Assembly: GCA_013694645.1 (NCBI GenBank)
Contig: JACDBZ010000098.1
Coordinates: 1 to 16,020 of the forward strand
DNA from: Chloroflexota bacterium
GTDB taxonomy: Bacteria; Chloroflexota; Limnocylindria; QHBO01
DNA length: 16,020 nt
Reading direction: 5' to 3'
The notes under the pieces were generated by a model that worked only from the letters and a program-made list of their open reading frames with translations, made no database searches and was not told the origin of the DNA. Both the position numbers and the translations under genes were made by a program. Each line of letters opens with the position of its first letter. The first letter of the stretch is position 1. This document shows, in pieces, positions 14,350 to 16,020 of the stretch.

Positions 14350-15309
14350 ATGGGGCGCATGCTCGCCATCTGCGGCTGGGTGGCATGGCACACGAGACGG
14401 CCATTCGACGGCACCCGGCTGAGGAGCGCGGGCACCCTGCTCGCACCAGGCCTGGCCGTCATGTTCCTGGTGCTCGCGGCCGTGCCGCTCGTGGTTCCGC
14501 TGTCGGACCCCCAACCCGAGGACGTATCCGTGCAACAGGTCTTCGACGCCACGACGGCGCATCCCGACGGCTGGGTGCGGCTGACCGGTCGCATCACACC
14601 GCTCCTGGAGTCGCCGACCGGCCAGGATGGGTCATTCGGCCTCCTGATCGACGCAGCCAACCCGTTGCGGGCCATCGTGGTGGAAGGACCCGACCTCGAG
14701 GCGCAAACCAGCACCGTCGTGACCGGCAGGTTGAGCGCGCGCGGCGCACTGGTCGAGGAGGTGTTGCCGATGGAGGCGACGGTTGCCGGGACCCCACCCC
14801 GCGTCGTGCCGGATCGAGTCGTGACGCTCGATGCGACTCCGACGCCGCCCCGCTCCGTGCTCTGGCCACTCGCGATCCCACCGCTGCGGCTCGCGGCCAT
14901 CCTGGCGATCGGTGCTCGGCTTGGATATCCGATCTTCCGGCCCACCTCGGAGATCGATGTGCTCGCCAACCCGCTCGCGCCGGGCGAGCGAGTCCCGAGC
15001 GCATACGGTGGACGTATCGGGCCAAACCGTGCGGACCTGGCGGATCCCGCCGGTGCCCTCCTGCTGATCCGCCGTGGGCCACGTGGCAACCTGCTCACCG
15101 CCCAACCGCTGGGCGACGGATCCTCGCCGGCACCTGCCCCGGTCACCATCGGCGGAAGCTGGACGAGCGGACGGATCGGCTCCGTGCACACGGTGCGTGA
15201 GACGGTCGCCGCGCTCCAGGTGCGCTCGGAGCTGGTGGACGCCACCTTCCTGTTCGCACGGACCGCGGAGCGCGATCGCGTCGCCGCCCTCATCGCCGTC
15301 GAGCGCTGA
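14350..15309 (+). CDS. Unrecognised two-helix membrane protein with OB-like middle region
   Basis: I do not recognise a named family for this 319-residue protein. Residues 27-51 are one hydrophobic helix ('LLAPGLAVMFLVLAAVPLVV') and 170-196 a second. The part between would face outside. Residues 74-142 read like a small OB-fold barrel: 'GWVRLTGRITPL', 'FGLLIDAANPLRAIVVEG', 'TSTVVTGRLSARG', an order seen in CcmE and bacterial OB domains. The C-terminal 120 residues are probably cytoplasmic, Gly/Pro rich, with 'GPRGNLLTAQPLGDG' and 'VRSELVDATFLFARTAERDRVAALI'. It is divergent from the aldo/keto reductase gene. Role unknown; membrane-surface binding or a transport accessory is possible. The coding call is firm because the frame and hydrophobic pattern are consistent from end to end. 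Confidence 0.7.
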   Translation: MGRMLAICGWVAWHTRRPFDGTRLRSAGTLLAPGLAVMFLVLAAVPLVVPLSDPQPEDVSVQQVFDATTAHPDGWVRLTGRITPLLESPTGQDGSFGLLIDAANPLRAIVVEGPDLEAQTSTVVTGRLSARGALVEEVLPMEATVAGTPPRVVPDRVVTLDATPTPPRSVLWPLAIPPLRLAAILAIGARLGYPIFRPTSEIDVLANPLAPGERVPSAYGGRIGPNRADLADPAGALLLIRRGPRGNLLTAQPLGDGSSPAPAPVTIGGSWTSGRIGSVHTVRETVAALQVRSELVDATFLFARTAERDRVAALIAVER

Positions 15310-15374
15310 ACATTGGCGCTTGCATGGCTGGTCCTGGGACTGATTCGAGCGCGCCCCGGAGCCGTACCTGTGGC

Positions 15375-15875
15375 ATGAACACCGACCACGCGTCTCCGCT
15401 CGAACGCGCTCGCGAATCGGTCTGGGACTACCCGCGACCGCCCGCCATGGTGCCGTCAGATCGCATCGTGCGCGTCGAGTTTGGCGGCATGATCGTTGCG
15501 GAAACGCGCCGTGCTGTTCGCGTGCTCGAGACGGCCGGCGCCCCGGTCTGGTACCTGCCGCCCGATGACGTGCGACGCGAGCTTCTGCGTCCGGCCCCGG
15601 ACCGGCGCACGGTGTGCGAATGGAAGGGCCTGGCCACGTACGTCGACCTCGTCGTCGGCCAGCAGATCTCTCGCCAGGCGGCCTGGTCCTATCCCAAACC
15701 GTACCCTGGCTACGAGGCGATCACGGGCTATCTCGCCTTCTATGCCGCCCGCGTCGACTCTGCCACGGTCGACGGCGAGCCGGTTCGTCCGCAGCCGGGG
15801 GGTTACTACGGCGGCTGGATCACCGATGACGTCATCGGCCCGTTCAAGGGCGAACCGGGTACCGAGGGCTGGTAG
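15375..15875 (+). CDS. DUF427-family protein
   Basis: This 166-residue protein matches the DUF427 (PF04248) pattern through most of its length: 'WDYPRPPAM', 'RVEFGGMIVAETRRAVRVLETAGAPVWYLPPDDV', 'TVCEWKGLATYVDL', 'AWSYPKPYPGYEAITGYLAFYAARVD' and 'GYYGGWITDDVIGPFKGEPGTEGW'. The family is common in actinobacteria and Chloroflexota and has no established function. ATG 15375 starts just before the conserved 'YPRPP' region; the open frame extends to 15324 without conserved sequence. It follows the OB-like gene by 65 nt on the same strand and could share its transcript. No signal peptide, so cytoplasmic. Confidence 0.9.
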   Translation: MNTDHASPLERARESVWDYPRPPAMVPSDRIVRVEFGGMIVAETRRAVRVLETAGAPVWYLPPDDVRRELLRPAPDRRTVCEWKGLATYVDLVVGQQISRQAAWSYPKPYPGYEAITGYLAFYAARVDSATVDGEPVRPQPGGYYGGWITDDVIGPFKGEPGTEGW

Positions 15876-15923
15876 GCGTCGGTGCTTCGGGCCACCTCCG
15901 CGGCCCCCGAGCACGGATTGATT

Positions 15924-15983
15924 CGAAATATCGGGCAAAGCCGGCCCGAGTTCGACGGTAGGCGGGGAATGGCCGATATTTCG
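15924..15983. repeat. Perfect 11-bp inverted repeat CGAAATATCGG / CCGATATTTCG
   Basis: The arms are 15924-15934 and 15973-15983, separated by 38 nt, in the gene-free end of the window. They are AT-rich against a very GC-rich background. The pair could be a two-site operator of a gene to the right, a hairpin after the DUF427 gene, or the end of a small repeat element. No T-run follows. Confidence 0.55.
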
Positions 15984-16020
15984 CACGTGCCGCAGCATAT
16001 AGGCCGCGCGGGAGCGGGAG

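Noticed and set aside
15456..15998. 180-residue minus-strand frame over the DUF427 gene
   Set aside because: It is opposite a well-supported conserved gene and lacks any motif of its own.

Overview
The window is GC-rich, tightly packed bacterial DNA, apparently chromosomal. It has no rRNA, tRNA, IS element, phage gene or CRISPR array that I can see. Start codons include GTG and TTG. Several genes that probably begin a transcript have a TANNNT-like hexamer 6-8 nt upstream of the start codon and no Shine-Dalgarno, which suggests leaderless transcripts. Genes inside an operon have clear Shine-Dalgarno sequences. This style and the gene content (Eis-like acetyltransferase, ATPase-less sugar ABC operon, DUF427 protein) fit a high-GC Chloroflexota or Actinobacteria lineage. 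I cannot separate these from the sequence alone.

Left part (1-2290): the 3' end of an Eis-like acetyltransferase gene (1-270), a 252-base gap holding only weak dyads, and a DHA2-type 14-helix drug/proton antiporter gene on the minus strand (523-2103). A 220-base intergenic region separates the antiporter from the divergent regulator gene.

Centre (2324-9982, plus strand): a carbohydrate-use operon. The order is a LacI-type repressor, a solute-binding lipoprotein, two CUT1 permeases, a secreted DUF3131/'glycoamylase' (PF10091) hydrolase related to beta-1,2-glucanases, and a cytoplasmic FnIII-GH39 glycosidase. A perfect match to the LacI/CcpA-type operator consensus sits on the repressor's start codon and could control the whole operon. 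No ATPase is encoded, so a shared MsmX/MsiK-type ATPase is expected elsewhere. The inferred scheme is outside cleavage of a glycan, import of oligosaccharides, and inside hydrolysis by GH39. A strong hairpin lies between the two hydrolase genes.

Right part (10177-16020): a membrane protein fusing a four-helix, histidine-bearing cytochrome b-like module, an internal twin-arginine motif and a molybdopterin (sulfite oxidase-fold) domain; a VapBC toxin-antitoxin pair whose promoter overlaps an inverted repeat; a minus-strand aldo/keto reductase-tryptophanase pair; an unrecognised membrane protein with an OB-like middle region; and a DUF427 protein. The last 145 bases hold no gene I can see, but contain a perfect 11-bp inverted repeat. 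No gene-free stretch exceeds 300 bases.
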